A stretch of DNA of 64,000 nt. Origin: Mobilicoccus caccae. Its GTDB lineage: Bacteria > Actinomycetota > Actinomycetes > Actinomycetales > Dermatophilaceae. Positions 1 to 11,312 of the stretch are shown here, piece by piece (position 1 is the first letter of the stretch; each line of letters starts with the position of its first letter). The notes below the pieces were generated by a model that saw nothing but the letters and a program-made list of their open reading frames with translations, searched no databases and was not told the DNA's origin. A program made the translations under genes and the position numbers. The stretch is taken from contig NZ_BSUO01000001.1 in NCBI RefSeq assembly GCF_030161635.1, positions 2,709,199 to 2,773,198 of the forward strand, written 5' to 3'.

Positions 1-479
1 CGGAGGATCTGCTCGATCATGACCTTGGTCCACCCGTACGGGTTGGTCGCGGACGTCTGCCGCCCCTCCGTCACGGGTGATGTCGCATCCGGCCCGTAAA
101 CGGTGGCCGATGATGAGAAGACCAGCCGACGGACTTCCCTGCTCTGGCAGGCTTCCAACAGCGCAAGCGTCGAACCGAGGTTATGGCGGTAGTACCGAAG
201 AGGCTCGACGACGCTCTCCCCCACTGCCTTCAGACCCGCGAAGTGAAGAACCTCGCACACCTCGTACTCGTCCATGACATCGCCGAGTGACGCCCCGTCG
301 GAGACATCGATTCGGACGAGTGGGACGGGTCGCCCGGACAATTCTTCCAGCCGGTCGAGCACCCGTGGCGAGGCATTCGACAAGTCGTCGGCAACGAGAA
401 CGTCTGCATCGCCCTGGAGCAGCTGGAGCACCGTGTGAGATCCGATGTATCCAGCGCCTCCGGTCACCAGGATGGTCAT
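1..479 (-). CDS. galE: UDP-glucose 4-epimerase, partial (3' end outside window)
   Basis: This is an extended SDR epimerase that would interconvert UDP-glucose and UDP-galactose, supplying sugar nucleotides for the polysaccharide locus. Only the first 159 residues are in the window; the gene runs off the left edge. An ATG at 479 opens with a Rossmann glycine motif (GGAGYIGSH, residues 7-15). Further on come an FSSSATVYG segment and the catalytic Tyr148-x3-Lys152 pair (YGWTK), so the retained part has the cofactor site and both core catalytic residues. It is the last gene seen of a minus-strand run rmlA, acyltransferase, glycosyltransferase, galE. Another UDP-sugar epimerase of the same family is possible. 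Confidence 0.88.
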   Translation of the reverse strand, partial: MTILVTGGAGYIGSHTVLQLLQGDADVLVADDLSNASPRVLDRLEELSGRPVPLVRIDVSDGASLGDVMDEYEVCEVLHFAGLKAVGESVVEPLRYYRHNLGSTLALLEACQSREVRRLVFSSSATVYGPDATSPVTEGRQTSATNPYGWTKVMIEQIL

Positions 480-581
480 GGGCCGAGCATTCCAGACCGG
501 ACGCCACCCAGGCAAAGCACCCTGAGGGCGCCGGCGTTCAGACCACAGGACCCGGGCTGTGAGCCAAGTCCGCACCCGCAC

Positions 582-1636
582 TTACGAATTGCGCCGCCTC
601 GCCGTCTGCTCTCGGTCGGACCACGTCGTCACCGGTGCGGCGACATCGACCTGCCCCGGCCGGGCATCGATGAGGTCGCTGCGCAAGGCGAAGGGCGTGG
701 CCGTCGAATGCAGAACCCGCCGGGACAACGCGAGCCGGATGTCATCCACCGTCAGAGCATCTGCATCCCTACTCACGGCGAGGTTGCGGGCGTGGAGCTC
801 GTTGGCGATCAACCACTGGTGATCGTCGATGTGCTCTCGATGCTTCACAGAACGTGGGAGGAGGACAGGACAGTGGCCGGCGTCGAGAAACTGCAGCGAC
901 GATCCGACTCCGGCGTGGGCGATCACGAGATCGGCGTCATCGATGGCCTGACGCAGTTCGCGCGCAGGAACCAGGTTCGACGAAGTGATAGGGAGTCCGT
1001 CCACAGGGGTGTCCCCCACTTGCCAGAGGACATCGGCGTCGGCCGTCGTGAACTCGGGCAGCAGTCGGTGCACCGCGTTCACCGCGCGGCGGTAGGGGTA
1101 CCCCCGCATGGTGCCGAACGTGACCACGACACGACCGACCGACCGCTCGCGGATCGCAGGGGTCTCATCGAGACCGAAGCCGTCGAAGACCGACCCGCCG
1201 TATCCCCAAGGCCCCTCGGCCCATCGCTCGTACTGTGAGTACAAGCGCACGCCTGGGATCCTCGAGACGATCTTGCCGGTCAGGCTCGGCCCGTCGGAAC
1301 GGGCTGCGCTTTCCACGTAGTGGCATTCGATACCCAGGCTCCGGGCCGCCAGCATGAACGGGACAGCGATGGCCGAACCGGTCGAAACAAGTGACCCGTA
1401 CTCCCCCTCGCGCAGAATTCGATAGGCGTACGGCAGACACTGCAGGGCCTGCCTGAGCCCCCGTGGGGGATCCGGGGGACGAAGTTCACCTCTTGACCAT
1501 CCAACAGCGAACGTGACTGTTGGTCGTCGAAGGTGGCGAACGCGTCGTCGCCCGCCACCGGCCGCAGCCGAGGTTGCAAACGGGTCAGCTGTTCCAAGTG
1601 GCCACCGGTCGATGCCACCAGAAGACGACGGGTCAT
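582..1636 (-). CDS. Alg14/Alg13-type (PssD-PssE-like) glycosyltransferase, frameshifted
   Basis: A two-domain glycosyltransferase joining an Alg14/PssD-like N-terminal half to an Alg13/PssE-like C-terminal half, probably adding a sugar to the lipid-linked repeat unit at the membrane. It starts at ATG 1636 with MTRRLLVASTGGHLEQL, typical of the Alg14-like domain. The C-terminal half carries HAGVGSSL and PRSVKHREHIDDHQ, the GT28-like sugar-nucleotide signature. The two halves lie in different frames: at about 1466 one C is missing from a CCCCC run, and restoring it gives a continuous protein of about 352 residues (VNFVPRIPPRGLRQALQ). Sequence error is more likely than a true pseudogene. Confidence 0.8.
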
Positions 1637-2010
1637 GTCTTTCCTTCACCTGCCACAGGCTGTCGAGGTCGGTGCGACCACCCGCCCTTGTCTCCTGTGA
1701 CTTCAGACTCACCGACCGCGCGGGTCGGAGTCTCGGCGTCGGACATCTGATCAAGATGGTCGTTCAACACTGGACGGTAGCAGAGGCCGGCCCCCGCTCA
1801 GGAACAGTGCCCCTGCCGTCGCGCACTGGACCGGTGGCGCCGCGAGTTCTGACGAATCTTCTTGCAACTCAACGACACCCGACGCAAGTCGGGCGCGTGG
1901 TCCAGCACCGGAGGGCCGGAATCAGGACGTGCGGGACCCACCGACGAACGCGCCTCGTGCTGGGAGGATTCCGGCCGCGGAGTCCTGTGCGCCTTGGCAG
2001 AGCGGGATTC
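1637..2010. other. Intergenic region between acyltransferase and glycosyltransferase
   Basis: I see no credible gene in these 374 bases. The only structure I noticed is a short hairpin at 1878-1893 (CCCGAC, GCAA loop, GTCGGG) downstream of the acyltransferase stop. It could be a weak terminator but has no T-run on the minus strand. The region probably holds the leader of the downstream glycosyltransferase gene. Confidence 0.4.
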
Positions 2011-3117
2011 TCAACGCGCCTTGTAGCCCAGGGCCGGTCGCTCCACCAACCGCCAACTCACGTAGGCCAACACCACAGTGAGCATCAGGGACGCCACGGC
2101 ATATGCGGGGACGCCGAATCCGTGGACCCCGACGATCGCGAGAAGTTGCTGCACGGGGAAGGCATAGATGTAGACGCCGTACGACACATCCGTCCGCAAC
2201 GTCATCCACGGACGGCGCATGAGCGCCCCCGCAGCGATGAGCGCGTAGGCGAGCAGGAGGGCCCCCACGAGGCGATACTCCGGCAGCCACAACGAAAGGA
2301 GAACACCGACAGCCGCGGCCACGACCCACCGCCAGGCACACGGCAGATGGTTGCGGCCGTGATAGACCAACGCACCGGCGCTGAACGTGACAGCGAACCG
2401 GGCCATGTCGTCGATTCCCAGAGAGCCGATGCGGTAGAGGCCAAGGGGTACGCGAGCGTCTCCGATGGGCGTGACCTCGACAAGCAACTGCAGGCTCCAC
2501 GCGCCCAGGAACACGAGCGGGATGGCCCAGCGGCGACGAAGGAGGCCGACTACCCCGAGGGTCAGCACACCGAGGTAACACAAGAACTCCCAGAAGAGAG
2601 TCCAGAGCGACCCGTTCCACGCCTCGGGCCAAGGAACGCCCGATGGAGTCCCGCCGATGTCGTACTCACGCATGTACAGACCGAGGTTGACCAGGACGTA
2701 CCGGGCCTGTTGGCCGAGGCCCACCTCGATCCCCGACAACGCTGCACCCAGAGGCGCGAACACGAATGCGGTCACCAGGAGGCACACGAAGAAGGCCGGA
2801 TAGAGCCGAAGAAGTCTGTTCCGGAGGAAGTCCGTGGCACGCGGACGTCGCATCCAGCTCGAGACGATGAGGTAGCCGGAGACGACGAAGAAACCATCGA
2901 CCCAGATGTTCTCGAGCCCTTGCTCGAGCGGGGTCCCCGGAATCGGCGTCCCGCTGAGTCGGAAGGCGTGGTAGATGATACGCCGTCGGCAAGCACGAGT
3001 CGGATGAGGTTTGAGTTGAGGCCGTACTGGCTGGGGTGAAGCGCGTCAGCCAGTGACGCACCGGATCGCAGCTGGGACGATCCGGTCGCCGGCCGTCTCG
3101 ATACCGGGCGCCGTCAT
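2011..3117 (-). pseudogene. Acyltransferase 3 family membrane protein, multiply frameshifted
   Basis: An integral-membrane acyltransferase of the AT3/OafA type, which O-acylates surface polysaccharide. The clean part (2011-2853) encodes about 280 residues with many hydrophobic helices. Upstream, in the same frame, is GTPIPGTPLEQGLENIWVDGFF and VVSGYLIVSSW, typical of the family. The conserved first-helix Arg...His region (NSNLIRLVLADG, IIYHAFRLSG) is split by a one-base shift near 2985, and another shift near 3065 separates it from the ATG. Two ATG starts exist, at 3117 and 3143, inside a 26-bp tandem duplication. ATG 3143 overlaps the rmlA stop (ATGA), which suggests former translational coupling. 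The gene is inactive as written. Confidence 0.75.
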
Positions 3118-3145
3118 CCCGTCTCGACACCGGGCGCCGTCATCC
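3095..3145. repeat. 26-bp imperfect tandem duplication at the rmlA/acyltransferase junction
   Basis: The unit beginning GTCTCGA(T/C)ACCGGGCGCC occurs twice back to back, at 3095-3120 and 3121-3145, with one internal difference. The second copy contains the rmlA stop codon and the overlapping ATG of the acyltransferase gene. Because 26 is not a multiple of three, the first start (3143) runs into a stop after nine codons (MTAPGVETG), while the duplicate start (3117) opens the next stretch. Confidence 0.85.
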
Positions 3146-4042
3146 GAGCAGGTTGTCGCTGTCGGCCGGACCGTGAGCCCGCCGCTGCACGAGTTCGCGC
3201 AGGTACTGGCCATATCCGGACTTGGCCAACGCGTCGGCCCGCGTCATGAGCTCCCCGTCATCGAGGAAGCCCATGCGCCACGCGGCCTCTTCGGGGCACC
3301 CGACCTGAAGGCCCTGACGGGCTTGAACCGTCCGGACGAAATCGCCGGCGTCCTTCAAGGCGTCGAAGGTGCCTGTGTCGAGCCACGCCGTGCCGCGTGG
3401 AAGGACCTCGACTCGTAGCTGCCCTCGTTCGAGGTAGGCCCGGTTGACGTCGGTGATCTCGTACTCGCCGCGGCTGGAGGGTTCAAGGTTGCGGGCGATG
3501 TCGACGACGTCGTTGTCGTAGAAGTACAGGCCGGGTACCGCGTAGTTGGACTTCGGAGTCGAAGGCTTCTCTTCGATCCCGAGGACCACCCCGTCGGGAT
3601 CGAACTCGACGACACCGTAGGCGCTGGGGTCGGCGACCCAATAGGCGAAGACGACACCGCCCTGCACATCCCGCATCCGAGCGAGCTGCGTTCCCAGCCC
3701 AGGTCCGTAGAAGACGTTGTCCCCGAGCACGAGGCATACCTCCTCGCGCCCGATGAAGTCGGCACCGATGGTGAACGCCTGAGCGAGACCGTCGGGGGCA
3801 GGTTGCTGCGCGTAGGAGATGGCCACACCGAAGCGAGACCCATCACCCAAGAGGCGTCGGAATCCCTCTGCCTCGTGGGGTGTCGTGATGACGAGAATCT
3901 CCGAGATCCCGGACAGGATGAGGGTGGTGAGCGGGAAGTAGATCATCGGCTTGTCGTACACAGGCACGAGTTGCTTGCTGATGCCCTGAGTGATCGGGTG
4001 CAGACGAGAGCCGGTTCCACCGGCGAGGATGATGCCGCGCAT
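3140..4042 (-). CDS. rmlA: Glucose-1-phosphate thymidylyltransferase
   Basis: Catalyses dTTP + glucose-1-phosphate to dTDP-glucose + PPi, the first step of dTDP-L-rhamnose synthesis. The 300-residue protein begins [18 protein letters not shown] (nucleotide-binding G-x-G-x-R at residues 8-13) and has [29 protein letters not shown] and the [12 protein letters not shown] segment typical of RmlA. ATG 4042 was chosen because the canonical N-terminus starts there; longer in-frame extensions are not family-like. It is divergent from rmlB, with 76 bp between starts, and its stop overlaps the acyltransferase ATG. Confidence 0.95.
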   Translation of the reverse strand: MRGIILAGGTGSRLHPITQGISKQLVPVYDKPMIYFPLTTLILSGISEILVITTPHEAEGFRRLLGDGSRFGVAISYAQQPAPDGLAQAFTIGADFIGREEVCLVLGDNVFYGPGLGTQLARMRDVQGGVVFAYWVADPSAYGVVEFDPDGVVLGIEEKPSTPKSNYAVPGLYFYDNDVVDIARNLEPSSRGEYEITDVNRAYLERGQLRVEVLPRGTAWLDTGTFDALKDAGDFVRTVQARQGLQVGCPEEAAWRMGFLDDGELMTRADALAKSGYGQYLRELVQRRAHGPADSDNLLG

Positions 4043-4055
4043 AGACCCATCTTGA

Positions 4056-5117
<1,062 letters not shown>

Positions 5118-5152
5118 CCTCCGCTCCCCCTCCGACCCGAAGGACCCCTGCT

Positions 5153-6546
5153 GTGAGCGACCTCGCCGTGCGCACGACCGACATCCCCGGCCTGCTCATC
5201 CTCGACCTGCCCGTCCACGGCGACAATCGCGGCTGGTTCAAGGAGAACTGGCAGCGGGCCAAGATGACCGCCGCAGGCCTTCCCGATTTCGGGCCGGTGC
5301 AGCAAAACGTCTCGTTCAACGACGAGGTGGGCGTGACCCGCGGCATCCACGCCGAGCCGTGGGACAAGTTCGTCTCGGTGGCGACCGGTCGGGTGTTCGG
5401 CGCCTGGGTCGACCTGCGCGAGGGCGAGTCGCACGGGCGCGTCGTCACCGTGGAGATCGGTCCGGACACCGCGGTGTTCGTGCCTCGGGGGTGGGCAACG
5501 CCTACCAGACCCTCGAGCCCGCCACGGCGTACGCCTACCTCGTCAACGAGCACTGGAGCCCGGAGGCCAAGGAGCGGTACACGTTCGTGCAGCTCGGCGA
5601 TCCGGTGCTCGGCATCGACTGGCCGATCCCGCTGGAGCGGGCGACGGTGTCGGACGCGGACCGGACGCACCCGGTGTTGGCAGACTCCCGCCCTGTCACG
5701 GCCCCTCGCCCGTTGATCCTCGGGGCGGGTGGACAGCTCGGTCGAGCCCTGCAGCAGGCCCTCCCGGGGGCAATCGCGCTGCCCCGTGCGGAGGCCGACC
5801 TGGCCGACCCTGAGTCGTTGGATCGGATCGAGTGGCGGGACGTGTCGGCCGTAGTCAACGCCGCGGCCTACACGGCGGTGGATGCGGCGGAGAGCGCGGA
5901 GGGCCGCCGGGAGGCGTGGACGACGAATGTCACCGGGGTGGCGCACCTGACCCGGCTCGCGGCGGAGCGCGGTGTGCCGCTGGTGCATGTCTCAAGCGAC
6001 TACGTATTCGACGGGACGGCGGAGGAGCACGACGAGGATGAGGCGTTCAGTCCGCTCGGAGTGTACGGGCAGACGAAGGCCGCGGGTGATGCGATCGTCG
6101 CGGGCTATCCGCGTCACTACATCGTGCGGACCAGCTGGGTCGTCGGTGAGGGCAAGAACTTCGTCGCAACGATGAGGAAGCTCGCCGAGAAGGGCATCAG
6201 TCCGTCGGTGGTCGACGACCAGTTCGGCCGTCTCAGCTTCACGGAGGACATCGCTGCCGGCATCGTGCACCTGTTGGAGTCGGGGGCCGGCTACGGCACC
6301 TACAACCTCACCAACGCGGGCCCCGTGCAGAGTTGGGCCGACATCGCCGCCGACGTGTTCGAACTGTGCGGTCGCTCCAGTGGCGACGTGTCGCGGGTGG
6401 GCTCTGCCGAGTACGCCGCCGGCAAGGACATGGCACTCCGACCGATGCACAGCGCTCTCCGGTTGGACAAGATCCGGTCGACCGGCTTCATCCCGCCCCC
6501 GGCGCGTGACCGGCTGACCGGCGCGTGCGCCGGGGACGCCAGCTGA
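5153..6546 (+). CDS. rmlC-rmlD: Bifunctional dTDP-4-keto-rhamnose 3,5-epimerase / reductase (RmlC-RmlD fusion), frameshifted
   Basis: Completes dTDP-L-rhamnose synthesis by 3,5-epimerisation and 4-keto reduction in one chain. The N-terminal part from GTG 5153 is a cupin epimerase (HGDNRGWFKENWQ, QQNVSFND, TRGIHAEPWDK). The C-terminal part is an SDR reductase (LILGAGGQLGRALQQ, NAAAYTAVDAAE, HVSSDYVFDG, and Tyr-x3-Lys in YGQTKAAGD). The halves are in different frames because one G is missing from a GGGGG run at about 5490; adding it gives VFVPRGVGNAYQTLEP and about 465 residues. RmlC-RmlD fusions are known in actinobacteria. Single-base sequence error is the likeliest cause of the break. Confidence 0.88.
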
Positions 6547-6556
6547 AGTTGATGGC

Positions 6557-7558
6557 TCACGCCCTCGAATCCAGCACAGTAGCGACCGGGCCCTTGGCCA
6601 CCGTCCGCATGCTGCGCACCTCGGGACGTAGAGCGTCGAGGTCGTCCTTTCCCTGCGTCAGCATGAGGACGGTGCCGGTCGCGGCGGCGACCTGCGTCGA
6701 GGTCGTGGCTGCGCCGAGTCGACCGGAGGTGACGCGGTACCCGTCGCTGCCGGAGCATTCCGCGAGCGCCGTCTCCAACTGAGCCGCGTCGGAGGAACTG
6801 GGGGTGCTTCCTGTGCCGAGGAGCAGCACCGGCCCGGGAGCGGATCGCTCTGACATGAAACTGGCGAGGTACTGCCAGGCACGGCGACGGGACGACGCGT
6901 CGCCGCGCAGTTCGCTGACGACAACGGCGTCCAGGGCTTTCTCGACCTCTTCGGGGTTGTAGGCCAGCTTGTCGTCGTGGCTGCGGGACAGCGCAACGAA
7001 CAACCACGCGAGGAAGCCGACGGCAGCGCCGAGCGCGATGGCGAGCGGTCGCGGAATTAGGCTGGCCCGCTCAGCGGGGCTCGCCGGCGCGTCAACCTGG
7101 ATCGTCACGACGGGCTGGCCCTCGGCTCGGGGAGATGCGCTGTGGACCCTCTCCTGGAAGGCTGCCACCGAGGCGTCGAGGAACTTCTGCACCTCCGCGG
7201 GGTCGGTGCCCGTCGTCGTCCAGGTGAGCACGGTGGAGTCCGGCGAGGACGCGATGTCCGTACCTGAGATGCCCTCGTCTTGGACACCCGCCGCCGTCAG
7301 TGCCTTCTGTCGGACCTCCTCGCTGGTGGCCCAGGAGGTGTACTGCGGCATCATCACGCGGATCGCCTGGGTCACCTGGTACAGAGCCCCCACGTCCCCC
7401 TCGGTGGAGTTCGCCGATACGGTGGTCCTGGCGGTGCTCTGGTAGGAGGCGGGCGACAGCAGCGAGCCCAGCAGTCCCGCCAAGGCGCCGAGCAGCACGA
7501 AGACCAGGAGCAGCACCCAGCTCCGAGATAGGGCGCGACGGAGGTCGGCGATGGTCAT
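6557..7558 (-). CDS. Wzz-type polysaccharide chain-length / capsule biosynthesis membrane protein
   Basis: A 333-residue protein with the topology of polysaccharide co-polymerases: an N-terminal transmembrane helix (about residues 13-35), a periplasmic-side domain, and a second helix near residue 180 (LAIALGAAVGFLAWLFVAL). It opens MTIADLRRALSRSWVLLLVF. The C-terminal cytoplasmic part resembles the degenerate kinase-like tail of actinobacterial PCP proteins but shows no Walker A motif, so kinase activity is unlikely. It lies 10 bp after the ligase/polymerase-like gene on the same strand, as expected for chain-length control of the polymer made there. Confidence 0.75.
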   Translation of the reverse strand: MTIADLRRALSRSWVLLLVFVLLGALAGLLGSLLSPASYQSTARTTVSANSTEGDVGALYQVTQAIRVMMPQYTSWATSEEVRQKALTAAGVQDEGISGTDIASSPDSTVLTWTTTGTDPAEVQKFLDASVAAFQERVHSASPRAEGQPVVTIQVDAPASPAERASLIPRPLAIALGAAVGFLAWLFVALSRSHDDKLAYNPEEVEKALDAVVVSELRGDASSRRRAWQYLASFMSERSAPGPVLLLGTGSTPSSSDAAQLETALAECSGSDGYRVTSGRLGAATTSTQVAAATGTVLMLTQGKDDLDALRPEVRSMRTVAKGPVATVLDSRA

Positions 7559-7568
7559 GAGCGTCCCT

Positions 7569-9124
7569 TCAGTGAACGATCTGAGTTGGCGTCTTGCGTT
7601 GTGAAGCGTCTGGAGCTTCGTTCATACGGGGTTGGACGGCTCGCCCTCGAACGTCTTGTCGCGCCGTGATCGATGCGGCCCGCCCCCTCCACCAGGTCTC
7701 GATATAGGCCAAGCCGAGGCCCAGAGCGAGGTGGGCCGGCGGGTACATGATGTTGGTCTGGAACGTGGAGCTGACTCCGAGGACGATGAGTCCCGCCAGC
7801 GCCGCGATCGGTGCATGACGTGCCACGGTCCCCACCGACAGGATGCGCCGCCCCATTCCCACCAGGGCGACGGCCAGCCACCCGATGGCCGCTACACCGG
7901 GGATCCCGAACCACATCCACAGACCCAGGTAGCTCTGGTGAATGAACCGTTGTGGTCCGTACAGGCTGAAGTTCTCGTCGATCGGATCCGGGATGCGACC
8001 CAGGATGCCGAACTCACGCGTGATGCCGATACCGAGGACGGGGTGCTCCTGGATCGTCTTGAGTGCCGCCTCGTTCTCCTGTAGGCGGTCCTCAAGACTG
8101 TTGTCGGTGAGTGCGGAGGCCTGGGTGGCGCTGTAGAGGCGCTCGGCCGCCACACGCCCTTGATCTCCGAACAGCCCCGCCGATGCGCCGGTCAGCGCCA
8201 GGACCAGGGCCAGGGTCATCACCGCCATGTACCGGCCCAGAACGACCAACTTGCGTCGACGCACCGCGATCACCGGGATGAGAACGGTGGCCAGGATCAG
8301 GGGGCCCAGGTGCTGCGGGTGAGGCTCAGCACCTCCGCCAGAAGCATGGCGAAAAGCAGTGGGAGACGCCAACGTCGCCATCGACCGGACGACAACACCT
8401 TCCCCGGCCCGAGCATGAGGATGGTGATGCTCAGAAGCCGTAACAACGGCGGATCGATGCGCACGGCCTCACGCGCCAGCCCGCCCGTGAGGACATAGCC
8501 GATCTGACGCCCATACAGGACATCGAGGCCTGTAGCCACTCCGAAGACGACTACAGCCGCGCAAATACCCGTGGTGATCACCATGTGCCGGGCCAGGGTT
8601 TCCGGCTCGCCGGAATAGGCATCTCTTGCAAGGAAGTAGACGAGACCACCCATGCAGGCCAGGCCGGCGTTGACGACCGCCCCACGAGCCTCTCCTCCGA
8701 CGATGGCCGTTCCCATGGAGATGGCGAGCGCGACGAAGAAGAGGGCGAATGGCCCCAGGAAGGCATATCCCGCATCCCGGCGGCGCGGCCCTCGCCCGGT
8801 CAGTCGCGAGACGATCACCCAGCCCAGACCGATACCGATGAGGAGCAACCCCGCAGTCACGCGAAGGCCACCGACTGGACGTTGGAGAAGCATCTGATCG
8901 ACGGGGCCGGCCCACACCACCATCAGCAGGATGACCACGATGCGCGGGTGGGTGAACAGGTACATCGCGAGTAGAACCACGACCGGGAGTGCAATCGGGA
9001 CGATCGAGTCGCCCATGGCGCTCAGGAAGACCGCCAGTACCGCGGCGCCGAAGCCCAGGTACGCCACCGGCGAGTCCCCGCGGGGTCGGGCATCGACGCC
9101 TGGCCTCGTCACGGGTCCAGTCAT
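7569..9124 (-). CDS. O-antigen ligase / Wzy-like polymerase membrane protein, frameshifted
   Basis: A multi-spanning protein of the O-antigen ligase (Wzy_C) superfamily, which polymerises or transfers lipid-linked polysaccharide at the outer face of the membrane. ATG 9124 follows a strong GAGAGGAGGG ribosome site. The N-terminal frame gives many hydrophobic helices to SLTRSTW. The next frame carries LILATVLIPVIA, the extracytoplasmic loop with NEAALKTIQEHPVLGIGI, and HQSYLGLWMWFGIPG, which match the family's conserved loop and following helix. The two frames join at about 8308, where one added base gives STWGPLILATV and a protein of about 518 residues. Ligase versus polymerase cannot be decided. 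Confidence 0.78.
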
Positions 9125-9422
9125 CGAGCCCTCCTCTCGCCCCGCCTTCCACCCCTCGAGCGGACTGCGGTCTCGCCGCCGCCGCATGAGGCCCTTCGAG
9201 GGTAGCGGAGGGCGCCGGATCCCCGCCCCCTCTCACCGGGGCCTTGGGTGGGCGATACTCAGTCAGGCGGGCCCACGACTTTGGCGCTACGGCCGGGGCA
9301 CGCCAGGATGGACCTCGGACGGGACCACCCATTGGCTGCAGGCCCCCGTATGCGATTGGGTGGCAAGCGACTTCGGCTCGATACGTCGACGGACCCGATC
9401 GCATACCTCGAAGGGAGCCAGC
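9125..9422. other. Divergent intergenic region between ligase-like and GT2-GT4 genes
   Basis: These 298 bases separate two divergent genes and must hold promoters for both. A good ribosome site (AAGGGAG) precedes GTG 9423 and another (GAGGAGGG) precedes the minus-strand start at 9124. I see no gene or strong inverted repeat. Confidence 0.45.
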
Positions 9423-11312
9423 GTGAAACGACCCACTTCACCCGACGTCCTGATCGTCAGTTACCGCCGGGCCGATCTCCTCCAGCGGTGCCTCGAATCG
9501 GTAGAACGGCACCTTCCCGACAGCACCGTGTATGTGTGGGACAACGCTTCCGACGGCAGCCCCGACATCCGCAGGCTCTCGACGACGCGGCCCGAGGTCC
9601 GCTGGACCTTCCACGACGAGAACATCGGTTTCGCGGCCGCGGTGAACCGCCTCGTGCGGATGTCAGACTCTCCGACCTTCTTCCTCCTCAATCCGGACGC
9701 GGAGTTGGTCAGTGACCTGACCGGCTGCCGGGAGGCACTCCGATCCGCCGACGTCGCTGCTGCGGCACCATGGATCGCGGATGAGCGGCACCGCCCGTGG
9801 GACAACGCGCATCGAGAGCCCACGTTGCTGCGTCAACTCGTGAACTATGCCGGATGGGAGGACCGGCTGGGCCGCCTTTCGGTGCTCTCGATGGCCTACG
9901 CCCGACAGCCCCACGAGGTGAACGGGTATCTCACAGGTGCGGGACTCCTCATCTCGCGCGCCGCCTGGTTCTTTGTCGGCGAGTTCGACGAACGCTACTT
10001 CCTCTACGGCGAGGAAGCGGACTGGTGCCGGCGAGCCCGCTCGCAGGGGTACACACTGGCGTCCGTTCCCGAGAAGGGGATCGTCCACCGGGCAGCAGGC
10101 ACCGTCAGTGACGTCGCCGCGGCGACCTCGCGAAGCGCAACCTTGTTGCAGGAGAACCGGGTCCGGTACCTGACGATTCACCACGGACGAGCTTCGGGTC
10201 GAGCTTTCGAGATCAGCACGGCGGCCATTGACCGCCTGCAGCCCTCCAAGCGCCGGGTTCGCCGCGCCTCCGCCGCCGACTTCGTCATCACTTCACCGAC
10301 CCTCTCGTTCGGCGGCGCGGAGCGGCAACGCGTCGCCCTGGCGAACGGGCTTGCTGCCGCGGGAGAGAAGGTCACCCTGCGCCTCCTGCAGGCCGAGGGT
10401 GACCTCAGAGAGCACGTCGCCCCGAACGTCGATGTCCGGGTTGCCCCTTACCACTCGGTGGCCAGGGACGCGGGCGCGCGGACCCTGCTCATCACGGGTA
10501 CCACGCGAATCGAACTGGCTTATGGCGCCGCATGGAGGGCCGCGAACGCGCCACGAGCCCGGTGGGTGGTGGCCAATCACCATTACGCGGCACCCGACAG
10601 CCCGGTCTTCAGATCGGGAGACTCTGCTCTGATGCGCCTGGCGGACGGCATGATCTACCTGGCGGAGGGACACCGGCGCGACCATGCCGTCCACCAGAAA
10701 CTCGACCGAGGGCGCTATTGGGTAGTGCCTAACGGTATCGACCCCTCAGGGTTCGAGCCGGAGTCCACCGAGGAGGAGCGCACCGCTCCGACAGTGGTCT
10801 CGATCGGGCGGCTGGCCGACTTCAAGCAGGTTCCGCTTCTGGTGCGCGCCCTCAGCAGGCTCGAACACCTGCAGTGGGTCTTCGACATCTGGGGCGACGG
10901 CCCGGACCGTGACACCATCCGTGCCGCGATCCCGGCGAGCCTGACCGAGCGCATTCGACTCCGCGGATGGTGCACCGACGTTGCGGGTGTGCTGGCCGGT
11001 GCCGACCTGTTCTGCACGAGCAGCCGCTTCGAGGCTCAGCCCATGACGATTCTCGAGGCGATGGCAGCGGGTTTGCCGGTCGCGTCCTCGGCGGTCGCCT
11101 CAGTACCCGAGGTGTTGCACGGGGGTGCGGGTGTCCTCGTCGAGCCGAACACGGTGGACGCGTGGGTGGCAGCGCTGGAGCCGCTGCTGCGAGACGACGG
11201 AGCCCGCCGCCGGATCGGCGACGCCGGACGGGCGCGGGTGCTCGATCGATACACGGAGGCCGTCATGATCGACAAATATCGCAACGTGCGCGACGAGGTG
11301 TTCGCGCGATGA
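9423..11312 (+). CDS. Bifunctional GT2-GT4 glycosyltransferase
   Basis: A 629-residue fusion of two glycosyltransferase domains. Residues 1 to about 285 form a WbbL/rhamnosyltransferase-like GT2 domain: VLIVSYRRADLLQRCLES, VWDNASDG, the FFLLNPDAEL metal-site segment, and FDERYFLYGEEADWCRRA. From about residue 285 follows a GT4 domain: TLSFGGAERQRVALANGL, VVPNGIDP, VVSIGRLADFKQ, and the C-terminal E-x7-E region FEAQPMTILEAMAAGLPV. It probably adds two successive sugars to the repeat unit at the inner membrane face. GTG 9423 was chosen for its AAGGGAG ribosome site; the open frame extends upstream without one. The stop overlaps the next start (ATGA). Confidence 0.86.
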   Translation: MKRPTSPDVLIVSYRRADLLQRCLESVERHLPDSTVYVWDNASDGSPDIRRLSTTRPEVRWTFHDENIGFAAAVNRLVRMSDSPTFFLLNPDAELVSDLTGCREALRSADVAAAAPWIADERHRPWDNAHREPTLLRQLVNYAGWEDRLGRLSVLSMAYARQPHEVNGYLTGAGLLISRAAWFFVGEFDERYFLYGEEADWCRRARSQGYTLASVPEKGIVHRAAGTVSDVAAATSRSATLLQENRVRYLTIHHGRASGRAFEISTAAIDRLQPSKRRVRRASAADFVITSPTLSFGGAERQRVALANGLAAAGEKVTLRLLQAEGDLREHVAPNVDVRVAPYHSVARDAGARTLLITGTTRIELAYGAAWRAANAPRARWVVANHHYAAPDSPVFRSGDSALMRLADGMIYLAEGHRRDHAVHQKLDRGRYWVVPNGIDPSGFEPESTEEERTAPTVVSIGRLADFKQVPLLVRALSRLEHLQWVFDIWGDGPDRDTIRAAIPASLTERIRLRGWCTDVAGVLAGADLFCTSSRFEAQPMTILEAMAAGLPVASSAVASVPEVLHGGAGVLVEPNTVDAWVAALEPLLRDDGARRRIGDAGRARVLDRYTEAVMIDKYRNVRDEVFAR

